From the NCBI GenBank assembly GCA_010015605.1, contig ML975273.1, positions 1,179-65,178 of the forward strand: a DNA stretch of 64,000 bases, in the 5' to 3' direction. The translations under genes and the position numbers were made by a program. The notes under the pieces were generated by a model. It saw only the letters and a program-made list of their open reading frames with translations, searched no databases and was not told the DNA's origin. Positions 55,125 to 64,000 of this stretch are shown piece by piece. This DNA comes from Decorospora gaudefroyi. Its lineage: Eukaryota > Ascomycota > Dothideomycetes > Pleosporales > Pleosporaceae. Numbering within the stretch: the first letter of the stretch is position 1; every line of letters starts with the position of its first letter.

Positions 55125-57405
55125 CTAATTACCCAAATAGACATAGCATCCACGCGTTTTCATTACGGACGCCCAATCACACGTCGTGTCCGAAGTGACT
55201 CTCGCTTTCCAACATTCTTGCATAAGACCGAATGCTTCAAAGCAAGTACCAGTCGACCACGGCGTTACACCTTCCCGGGACATTAGATCCTGGAAGAAAT
55301 CGTAGTGCTCCTCGAGCGCTAGGCAACCCGAGATGCACATCGGCCACACCAGGTATCGTAATAGGCTTAAATCTTGCAGGCTTTTGAAAGCGGCAATCGT
55401 CTCCGCGACACTATTTGCGATCTCAGGGACCGCGGGATAAGGACCTGAAACAACGACGTGGAGATAGGTTATAGTCGCGAGGAGAAAGATCTTGCTTACG
55501 ATCGGGTGGGTCGGCGCTTGTGTCAGGCTGCTTGGTTTTCCTGCGGCAGCCAGCTTCTGTTGGAGACGCGCTTGTATTCCGTCGCCGCGCTTAGCTAGGT
55601 CGACGATACTTAGCTTGCTTACGCTCCGAGCCTCGTTTTTCCATCTGTCGAGCGTCACTACTTCCAGCAGCAGTTCCATGACTGAATTTGGAAAGCCGAC
55701 CAAAGGTTCTAGCAGGATCCCGAGGTCGTCAACGACTCTGACATGGTTGAGGGGTAGCAAGGGAGCAGAGCGAGTGGAAGCCGATCCGATGATGTCGAAG
55801 ACTATAAAGGAGCCGACAAGAAATTTCAATGCACCGTCGACCTCGGGACATAGTGGTGTCTTTTTTGTCTTCTCGTCTGGGTAGGTGAATCCCGGTGGGC
55901 TCGGTGATTTCGTAGATAAGCGCTCCTGGAGAAGTAGCGTGATGAACTTGGATGCTGTGCGTAAATGCGTATGCCAGTTTTCTCTCCCACCGTTGAAAAT
56001 CTGTGATGTTAACAAAAGTTGACATATGACAATATATCAGCGAGGGCTACCTTTACTCACCTCGAAGAAGAAGAGCTGGAGTAAGGTCATGAGAACCTCA
56101 AGACTGTGTTTCACACCAGCAGGCCCAGTGAATGTGTGAGACTCGAAAATCATGGTCTGTAGCTTTTGTATGGCTAGGTCATAGTGTCCGTTCCGGCTAC
56201 GTAGTTGGGTAAGGCTGTTGGTGATATTTTCCTTGTCCAAGGGCATCGGTCGAAGATGGCGTTCACTTAGAGCTAGGGCTGCGTGGTAGGCCGAATTGGT
56301 TCGCCGGAGTATTGCTAGAACCCAGCCTCTTCCTTGTCGATTCTGGAAGTGGTAAAAAGGATATTGGATATAGAAAATTTGGTCTAGGTAGTGCATGAAC
56401 AACGAATCTTCGGTATCGCCATCGCCGTCGGAGGAGGTAGATCCTTTAGACGGAGAGGCGACATAATCGCATTCCATTCCGTTCTGAGCAGGGCGAGGTC
56501 TTTCGTTGATATCGCGATGGGACCAAATGCCATCGCTGAGCAGCATTGGCGATTCAGATATTGAGACTTGTGGGGTTCTAGAAGAACCAATCGATGCCAG
56601 ATGCTGCGATGGGTATTGACTTTGGGAAGATGGAGGCGTATCGTTGAAGCGCTCTAGGCCAAGGTAGGTTCCTATCGAGGTTTCGTCACTGGCAGGCCAA
56701 TCTAGATCGATACAGCGGTCGTGTTCCAGCCCACTAATGCGGTCGGGAGAAGCGAATGTGCCGAGAGGTTGACTGACTGAGTCAGAAGATATGGAGGATG
56801 TCGGAGGTAAAGGATCGGTTAGCCACAAAAATCTTCCATCCCCGATATCCTCTGGCAAAGTCGAGCCGAGTTCATGTACGAATGAATTTGGAGAAGGATA
56901 CCCCATTGAAACCATGGAACTGGCCAAAAACATGGAGCCAAATTCTGTATCTCGAGCGTCGAGCTGATGAAGCATGTCGCGGGGATTTTGGCTAATATGT
57001 GGATCGACTGTGACTAGGGAAGGGTCTATGGTGGAGCTCAGAGTGTCTGTGGCTATGCCGCCTGGTGAAGCCAGGGAAAGCTGGCTTGTCGAGTGTTGGT
57101 GCCGCCTTCCTTTTTTCGATATGCCTTGGCTGACCAGCCGTTTAAGTCGTGCTGCTTGAGCTTTCTGGAGAACACCGTTGTCCATCCAGACCGGTCTGGG
57201 ACCGTATCCATGACACTCCAAATCGAGAGACATACATGGTGAGCAAAACGGGCGAATCTCATCACATTTCTTCCTCCGGAGCCGACACGTCCAACACCCG
57301 TTGTTGCTGCGGGCCGCTGAAAGTGGCGAACGTTAGCAGAAAGTTCGCTACTCGCCCCGTGTACGAATCAAAGGACAACTTACGAAGCTTGACGTTCTCA
57401 ACCAT
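55125..57405 (-). CDS. Zn2Cys6 transcription factor, candidate cluster regulator
   Basis: Three exons: 57405-57384 (7 codons), 57316-56061 and 56000-55125, 717 aa. The Zn2Cys6 cluster is at 15-42: C15-W-T-C18, RLRRKK, C25, DEIRPF, C32-S-P-C35, MSLDLE, C42. It is preceded by ARSNNG, so the tiny first exon (MVENVKL) is needed to start the protein. The long Ser/Pro-rich middle (to about 330) leads into a Fungal_trans_2-like helical region (LFMHYLDQIFYIQYPFYHFQ; GPAGVKHSLEVLMTLLQLFF; HLRTASKFITLLLQERLS; PIVSKIFLLATITYLHVVVS). Its neighbour is the halogenase 915 bp away, in the same orientation, which suggests, but does not show, that it controls that cluster. Short in-frame starts upstream of 57405 exist but lack support. 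Confidence 0.85.
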
Positions 57406-58319
57406 GCTAGGCCAAGCCAGCATCCACAAGGAGGCGACACCACTAGGAAAATGGGTTAAGCAAGTGATGGTAGGTTCTAATAACAGTGTAAGGGCGCTGC
57501 ACGTGCCCACGAAATATGCCAAGGCGCTTCCGGGGGACGTCCCTCCCGCATAACACCTAGTCGCCACTCTATACGGATGTTTACCCGCAGGCCCCGATGT
57601 CGCTTTGGTTCTGTAGCTTCGGCGCTCTCCGCCGTCACCGACTAGGACACGTGGAACGTTACGATGAGCGAAACAAATGCAATATAACAAGCTCTGATAT
57701 AGGTAAGTCCCTACTTCTCGATGTTTTGTAAGCAACCTTATCTCACGAATCCGATGCTCTGCCATTTGCACGACATGAACGTGTTCGCATTCACTGCTTC
57801 TAGGGGACTGTCAGCTTAGATCAGCCGGGACAACGTCAGCTTACTGTGGATCAGCCGAGACAACGGGAGATATAGGATTGGCTGACAAATGGTCTTCCCA
57901 CTAATATCTCGAATGTGCGTAGCATCAATACTGCTCTGAGTTAGCAGAATGTCGCGATGTCTCATGCATCGCGACGAACGAATACCCGACACCAGCGGTA
58001 CCTCACGCGCGAGAGGAAAAAACGTTGATCCGGCACAATCAAATCGGCAGTTCTCATGTTTCCACTGCGGGTCAGGGACATCTCTTCCTTTGTGCAGACA
58101 GATTTGATCCAGTACAACACGGCTTGAACTACCTTGAACAGGTTCGCGCGTTGGAGAAATTGTCACTATACGCATATTCATTATACTAGTCTAGGTAGGC
58201 TCTATCTTCGTACAATCTCATTGTTGTGGTAGGCGTGAAGGTGCCGGAGTGGGCGTTCGGCGTCTCCGGGCTTTCGTTACACGAACGCAGTACCGGCATC
58301 GGGGGAAGTACTGTGGTAC
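57406..58319. promoter_or_regulatory. Zn2Cys6 gene promoter and halogenase 3' side
   Basis: 914 bp. Two imperfect copies of a block reading tcagctt...gatcagccgrgacaacg occur at 57810-57834 and 57836-57866, upstream of the regulator; they could be binding sites or a small duplication. No extra gene seen. Confidence 0.5.
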
Positions 58320-60190
58320 TTAAGCCGCCGCGGAAAGCCCAAGCTTTCCGCGGCTGACCACTGGCACCATGCCATTGATGACGTCCGCCGAGAAAGTCTC
58401 CAGGTCCAGAACGCGATGAATGCGAACGATTTTCATAATCGCTGTGTCTACTCGCTCATCCGCACGCGCAGCGCCGGCTGGGGCAGCAGCTCCTCTTTCG
58501 TCTCCAGGTTCGTCCTTTTCCGCAGCCAGTGTCGAGAGACAGCCGTTATCAACTTTTGCAATAACATTGGTGCAGAAATCGACGGATCGCGCGATCTCTT
58601 CTTTTGTGAGATTCCCTCCCGCGTCTACAGTGCCCTGGATGACTAGATGTATCCGTTACGTTAGTCCTGATTATACGGAGAAGTTACGAGGACAGAATGA
58701 ATGAAAGGCATACCTGGCTTGAAGTGTTCGAAGGCGTTGTCGAATCCAGGCTCATCAAGTTGATTCAGAATGTGTTGCTCACGGCCGTAGATCTGCTCGA
58801 GTGAGCTCGTTACCACCAGCAAAAAGCGCGTGTATCCTTCTGCAACCTTCTGCGAATGCCAGGCCATCGCATCTTTCTCACTACAGTTACCTCTCAGTGA
58901 TGCACATATAGTGATAGCTGCAGACAGTCCGCTGTTGAGGGCGAGATGAACTCCAGAAGAGAACAGCGGGTCAATAAAACAACCCGCATCACCGGCGATG
59001 CGGATGCGGTGACTCGCGTAATCGGTTGCATAGTACGACCAGTCGGATGCCGTTTTCAGGTCCGTCGACTTCATGTGCGCATTCTGTAAGAGCTTGGCAA
59101 TGTCGGGGACTTCGTTGAAGAGAACGTGGTTGTAGAAATCCGAGGTACTCGTTGATCCGGTTGCCTTCTTCTTGGGGGCAACGAGATGTTGCCGAATGAC
59201 TATGCCGACGGACACAGTGCCATTGTGCAATGGGATGTACCAGACCCAGCCGCTTCCATCTAGGTATCCACAGTCAGCCTGACGAATCTCTAGGAAGAGG
59301 TTACTGAACCGTTGGCAAAGGATGCGCGACCTACCTTGAATGGCCTCGAAGAACGGATCGCCCACACCAGGCCCATGAATGGCTGCAGATTCCCAATATC
59401 CCCAGAATGCAATATTTTTGAGGCCCTGGTTGTATTTACGGGACTTCGCGTACTTGGTGCTCACTAAGCCTGCTCTTCCGGATGCGTCAACAAGGTACTG
59501 GAATCGAATTGATCCAGATTTGCCACTCTCCTTTTGCGACCAAGCAGCAGAAACAGGAGTTCCTGCGTCGTTCGCAGCGTCGCGCACGACTTCATTGGCC
59601 GTCTTGTGTTGGGGCTGAAACTCTATAGACATCACCTTGGTCTTGTCGAATACCTTCGCGCCGCTTTCTCCAGCATGCTTGAAAAGAAGGTGATCTGCTT
59701 CAGAACGTACGACGTTCCACGAATGGTTGCCAGCTCCGCCAGCAGCCAGGAAATCGGTGACTGACAGGTTCGAAAGTAAGTCACTAGATAGGTACATCTA
59801 GAAATGAAAGACTTACACCCTGGTTTCTTTGAGTTGAACTTGAAGGTTGCACCATTCTATGACAGAAGTTGTTAAAGGCTAATGGAGCGAATTAAGAGGG
59901 TGCGGAATTACCTTGTGTACAAAGCCATGGCTGTCAAATTTCTCGTACAAGTCGATGTATTCGAGAAAGTACTTCATTGAAGGCAACAGACTTTCACCAA
60001 TGTGGTACCTGATACCGTGATCAGAAGACACGACCTCAAGTTGCATGGAATACACCTACCTTGGAAAGGTATCCGCCTCAAGCAAAACAGTGTCTATCCC
60101 TTCGCGTGCCAAAACCGAAGCAGCATAAGAGCCAGCTGGGCCTCCACCAATCACCAACACGGTGCAATCTTCGGGGATAGAATCTGTCAT
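58320..60190 (-). CDS. Flavin-dependent phenol halogenase (Rdc2/RadH/GsfI type)
   Basis: Six exons: 60190-60060, 60008-59912, 59856-59817, 59760-59335, 59259-58714 and 58642-58320. All phases close and give 520 aa, the length of fungal halogenases. These enzymes use FADH2, O2 and halide to chlorinate or brominate phenolic polyketides. Seen: FAD motif GGGPAGS at 15-21; FPRYHIGESLLPS at 42-54; NHSWNVVRSEADHLLFKHAG; FQYLVDASGRAGLVSTKYAK; the halogenase motif WVWYIP at 236-241 (WxWxIP); RIAGDAGCFIDPLFSSGVHL with F326..P329..S332.G334 (Fx.Px.Sx.G). The last two introns are in-frame or lie near the end, so the exon encoding VIQGTVDAGGNLTKEEIARS ... VINGMVPVVSRGKLGLSAAA is easily missed. Halogenation site and substrate are unknown. 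Confidence 0.93.
58327..58354. other. Perfect 11-bp inverted repeat in the halogenase 3' end
   Basis: gccgcggaaag (58327-58337), a 6-nt loop (58338-58343) and its exact reverse complement (58344-58354). It encodes the last Ser/Arg/Gly/Lys-rich residues before the stop and could fold into a stable hairpin in the mRNA. Confidence 0.8.
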
Positions 60191-60734
60191 GTCTAACAAG
60201 TCTTATAGTGGAAATGATAACGATGAAGAAGTGATGCGAATGGCTCTTTGCACAACGTTTTCCTTTTGATATTATATGCCTATTGCTCCTTTCGAGGAAA
60301 CGCTGTCCAGCAGACTGCCATCGGCTTCTGATGTTTCCACAAAGTCGTCTCGCCAAGAGGCTCCCGCTGCAACCTACCTAACGGGCCGCGCGCACCTTAG
60401 CGGCAGCGGTTGACGCATCTCGATCGCGATCGCAAAAGAGATGATTACAAAATAGCCATCGTACCGCCATGGCCCGGCAGTGGCGCTTTTGAGGCGTTAA
60501 CGCTAGTCATTTCAGGCACGGGTACGGTGAACTAATACGAGGTTTCGTATGGGTGTTCCTGACTTCGTCATCTGGGCGGTATCCGCTCTGATAGGACATG
60601 GCAAAAGTTCACGAAAAATTAGAAATGTCCTCATCACAGAATTGAAACCCATTGTAGCTCGGTATCTGCAGCTATTACTGCCAATCCACTTTCCACTTTC
60701 ACCGCCAGCCACTGCTGTCTCCATATACACAATA
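60191..60734. promoter_or_regulatory. Divergent promoter of halogenase and methyltransferase
   Basis: 544 bp between divergent starts. It contains a 12-bp perfect palindrome CGATCGCGATCG at 60421-60432 and, 32 bp on, an everted CCG-N8-CGG (60464-60477) around a CCATGG core, an arrangement used by Zn2Cys6 dimers. The shared spacer suits co-regulation of the two genes. Confidence 0.6.
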
Positions 60735-61776
60735 ATGGCCAACACCAGCCATGCAGACGGGACAACTGACCCATATCGACTGAACAGAGATGTTCTAGCA
60801 TCTACGCGACTGAATCTTCAACATTACATATGGAAAGAGAGCATGGGATACATCCTCTACCCTTCCATCAAGCTCCCTTCATCTGGGGTTCGCATTGCCG
60901 ACATAGGCACAGGCACCGGGTATTGTTTATTGGAACACGATATTGCGCGCGCTGACTCCGTATCGGCAGAATCTGGACACATGATCTCTCCCGCCAGTAC
61001 CCCGACGCCGAGATTCACGGCTTCGATATCTCGAGCGAGCAGTATCCGGCACAAGGATTCCTCCCGAGCAATGTGCGACTTGGCTACCTGGATATTCTCA
61101 AAGAAATTCCAGCCGAACATGTGGAGAGATACGATATAGTGCACGCGCGACTGCTTGTACAGGTGGTGAATCAAGCTGGTGGTGATCCTCGACCCGTCAT
61201 ACAAAATCTGTTAAAGCTAGCTAGTACGTATACTATCAGCCTCCCTCGAAGGCATCCCAGAAAGTAGAGCCACTGACAGTTAGTGTTTAGAACCGGGTGG
61301 CTATATTCAGTGGGAGGAACCCAACGACGACGCAGGAAACCGCAAGCTCTTGAAGAGTGATGCTTCGAATCCGTCCGAGAACACGGAAAAGTTATTAGCG
61401 AATCTGAATGCCAGGTTCCAAACCAAGTCTGCGTATGTAATTCCCAACTCTTGTTGCACCACACCTGGGAATGACTTGCACTTCTTTGGCAGTTATAGCC
61501 ATAGGCTAACAAATATGTAGCTGGTCTGCTGCCCTCGCAGAAACCATGAAGGACATGGGGCTCCAGAAAGTCCATAGGGAAGAGTGCAAGTCCGACGATT
61601 ACATTCTCGTTTTGGATCAGATGAACTACCTCAACCTCTTCCAGGAATTGATCAGCAAAATGCCTGCCGACGTGAAAGCTGAGATGAGTAGGTTGCATAC
61701 CCAGGCTATAGTGGAAGCGAGAAAAGGACTTGGTTGGAAGGTTCGCAGGTTCGTTTTTGTTGGTCAGAAGCCATGA
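60735..61776 (+). CDS. SAM-dependent methyltransferase (class I)
   Basis: Four exons: 60735-60919, 60970-61223, 61291-61432 and 61521-61776; phases close, 278 aa. Motif I is ADIGTGTGIW (55-64, split by intron 1). Then HDLSRQYPDAEIHGFDISSE (motif II region), QGFLPSNVRLGYLDILKEIP, YDIVHARLLVQVV (motif IV), LLKLAKPGGYIQWEEPNDD (motif V/VI region) and WSAALAETMKDMGLQKV. This is the Methyltransf fold used by LaeA-like and small-molecule O-/C-/N-methyltransferases of fungal metabolite clusters. It is divergent from the halogenase across the 544-bp promoter, which suggests it tailors the same product. The target atom cannot be inferred from sequence. Upstream in-frame codons to 60549 are not favoured. 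Confidence 0.87.
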
Positions 61777-62378
61777 TTCAGCACCTTTGAAAGACCTTCA
61801 ATACATAGTGCGATATCAAATTAAGAACTAATGTTTACACGACCCTTGCCCATACAATGAAGAGAAAAGATGTCAAAAAGCAATACTTCTGGGTGACTTG
61901 ATCGATTCGTAATACGAAGGATTCAACGAATCAACATGATCTACCTGTAGTGTTGTCTCTTTTCATGTGACCTGCCAAATTCTGAAGCTAATATGGCGCG
62001 CTAGGTTTTCCGACATAACATGCTTATGTACCTCCACGGCTGCGAACGCACAGAAGATGATTGGAAAGAATTGTTTGCCGCAGCGGATAGTAGATACTCG
62101 ATTGAATGTGGAGTTCCAGCATTAGGAAAGTATCACTCATGGCCTAATCAATGCTCTCTAGACGTGTTCATACGCGATACTTGCGGATTCGTATAGTACG
62201 GCGATCCAAAAGGCGCGATGCGAAAAATACAAGACCACTCACTGTTGGTCCTGTTGCAAGATTGCTTTCGTACAAGCCTTCCAAGCCCAACCATACTGAC
62301 ACTGCGTCGTCTGACAGGGGTATACCGCAGCTAACTCAGAAGAACTTTGTGAAAACAACCCCCCCTCAATCTCTTCGC
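61777..62378. other. Convergent spacer before the MFS gene
   Basis: About 600 bp between the methyltransferase and MFS gene 3' ends. No gene recognised. Confidence 0.5.
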
Positions 62379-64000
62379 TTAGTAAACATAGAAGTTAATA
62401 GCCTCATTATCCATTGCGCGGATCTTCCTATTGTCTCTCATCAAGACAAGTCTCATCACCCAAGCACACAGCACCACGCCCGCCGAGAAGCCCACACTCG
62501 CGTACATGGCCTTCCCGAAGCGCGGTGCATCGCTGTCAGGCCACAGGTATGGAGTGTAGACGAAGGAGAGATTGCCCAACGTATTTACGAGAGCCAGTGC
62601 GACTGATCTCTTTTCGTCCGTTTGCCCTAGCACAGCGGCGGTCCAGGACAACACGATGTTGTTGACGCCGTAGGTCGCTCCTACGAATAGTATCACGGCG
62701 AAATACCGCGCGCCAACGTTCAAAGTAGCAGTTCCTACGATGAAGCCAACGATTGCGATGGCCTTGGAAACCGTGATGTGCCAGGTACGCTCGTTAAAGC
62801 GGCCAGACGACCAGGATACGGCTACGGATGCAAAGGCGGAGAGCAGGTACGGGGGGCAAGTCAAAACGAGTGTGATTGTGGTGTTGAAACCGAATGTCTG
62901 GACAACTGTTGGCAGGAAATTCTTGAAACCGTTTGCTGAGAGATGAAGGTTTTGCATGAGTGCGAAGATCCATGTGCGATAGTCGACTGCTGCCTCTCGG
63001 AGGCCTTTCCAGACATTGACCTTGTCACGCTTTTGGGTGGTATCTAATTGGATACGGTCGTGTGCTAGTTGTCGTTCGGCTTGAGAAAGCCAGCGGGTTT
63101 GTAGGGGTGTGTTGGGGAGAAGGAAGAAGGCCATCGCGGCAACGAGAACTGCAGACTGGATTAGCTTTGGTCATGTCAGGCGGTACCAGTTCAAGCATAC
63201 CCGTGAAGACACCTTGTAACAAAAAGAGCCATCTCCATCCTTCCAATCCGTGTTTGCCGTCCAGCCCGGCGAATATTCCAGCTGCGATCAGACCGGAGAA
63301 AGAGCTCGCAAGCAAGTTGCCGGTGTAGAAAACCGACATCCTCGTTGCGGTTTCCTTACGCGTATAGAAAGAGCTGATCATGTACAACGCTCCGGGATAG
63401 AACGGCGCCTCCGTCATTCCTAGTACGAGTCTATTGAGATGAGCACATGATATTCAAACGTGATCAAGTTAGTCATACCTGCATGCCAACATGCCATGGT
63501 AGTTTTTGACGAGAACCATGAGTGTCGATACTATCGCCCATGCCATCGTCCAGCCCGCCATATAGTGGGAAGGTTTGACGCGAGTCAGGAGCATGTTTGA
63601 GGGTACTTGCCCGACGAGGTAGCTATGCAAGTGTCAGGAGAAGTTTGAGTGTGATGGATGAATTTCTTACCCGACGAAGAAGATGCTCACGCATGTGTTG
63701 TATTCTGTCCCCACCAAGTTGAGGTCCTTGTGCATGTTGTTGATCTTTCCGTTGACGATGGCGTTGCGATCGAGATAGTTCATGAAGTACATAATCCAAA
63801 GCATTGGCTGCATTTGTCAGAAATGAGTCGGAGTTTCGAATCGGCTTTCGCGGCTGGATTACCATCATGTGCATGTCAATCTTTTTGACTAAAGATTTCT
63901 CTTCGGGAGTATAATCTTTTGCTGCCCCAAACTTATCCAAATGGACCACATGTTGCGGTTTGTCTAGTGTGTCAATGTGCTCGATTGAGACTTTGGACTT
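62379..64000 (-). CDS. MFS transporter, anion:cation symporter (Dal5/TNA1-like), 5' end beyond window
   Basis: Five exons are visible: 64000-63863 (truncated at the edge), 63807-63671, 63622-63479, 63430-63201 and 63148-62379. The reading frame at the edge is open (SKVSIEHIDTLDKPQHVVHL), so the start lies beyond 64000. Sequence features: KKIDMHMM|PMLWIMYFMNYLDRNAIV, the TM1-loop signature of the allantoate/nicotinate permease family; GYLVGQVPSNMLLTRVKPSH; RLVLGMTEAPFYPGALYMIS; GWRWLFLLQGVFT; LPNTPLQTRWLSQAERQLAH; then a second set of membrane segments (ATYGVNNIVLSWTAAVLGQT) and a short tail. It could be an efflux or uptake carrier for the cluster product, or an unrelated nutrient transporter next to it. 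Confidence 0.9.

Noticed and set aside
58661..59797. Halogenase as a single unspliced 378-codon gene
   Set aside because: This frame lacks the FAD-binding N-terminus, reads through two introns (59334-59260 and 58713-58643) and loses the conserved C-terminus; the six-exon model restores all of these.

Overview
This is a stretch of a filamentous ascomycete (Pezizomycotina) genome. The evidence is short introns of about 46-84 nt with GTANGT donors and CTRAC/CTGAC branch sites, CT-rich promoters, an APSES factor of the Mbp1 type, elongation factor 3, a HET-domain gene, Zn2Cys6 and fungal-only families. The gene content is what I would expect of Dothideomycetes/Pleosporales, but that placement is inference from family resemblance, not a database result. 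Gene models were built by hand from reading frame, splice consensus and family alignment. Most spliced models close in frame with plausible splice sites; start codons remain predictions.

Layout. 1-8.9 kb: an SDR oxidoreductase cut by the left edge, a GNAT acetyltransferase, a cyclophilin, the cell-cycle factor mbp1, a LYR-domain protein read divergently from mbp1, and a spermidine-acetyltransferase-like GNAT. 8.9-14.6 kb: a 2EXR/F-box-like protein and a LamG-fold protein in gene-poor surroundings. 14.6-24.9 kb: a dense housekeeping block with the GPI inositol-deacylase bst1, the ribosome-biogenesis GTPase bms1, a 70-residue I9/Pbi2-type protease-inhibitor-like gene and a mitochondrial PDK/BCKDK-type kinase. 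25.3-28.3 kb: a degenerate intron-containing tRNA-Lys(CTT) and a stop-rich, TA-rich tract that looks like a RIP-decayed repeat. 28.3-36 kb: a seven-exon three-repeat Myb factor, the rRNA-processing factor fyv7 and an Atos/FAM214-like gene. 36.8-40.5 kb: a HET-domain gene followed by a small secreted beta/gamma-crystallin-like protein. 41.7-51.3 kb: the TPR protein emw1/TTC27, a glycine-zipper protein with a His/Ser tail, and elongation factor 3. 52.2-54.7 kb: a small two-exon orphan gene and an SRPK-like kinase in divergent orientation.

55.1-64 kb looks like the edge of a secondary-metabolite cluster: a Zn2Cys6 regulator, a six-exon flavin-dependent phenol halogenase (Rdc2/RadH/GsfI type), a SAM methyltransferase divergent from it across a 544-bp promoter with palindromic sites, and an MFS transporter that runs off the right edge. 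No polyketide or peptide synthase lies inside the window; if the cluster is real, its backbone gene should lie beyond position 64000 or be elsewhere. This is the most interesting region here.
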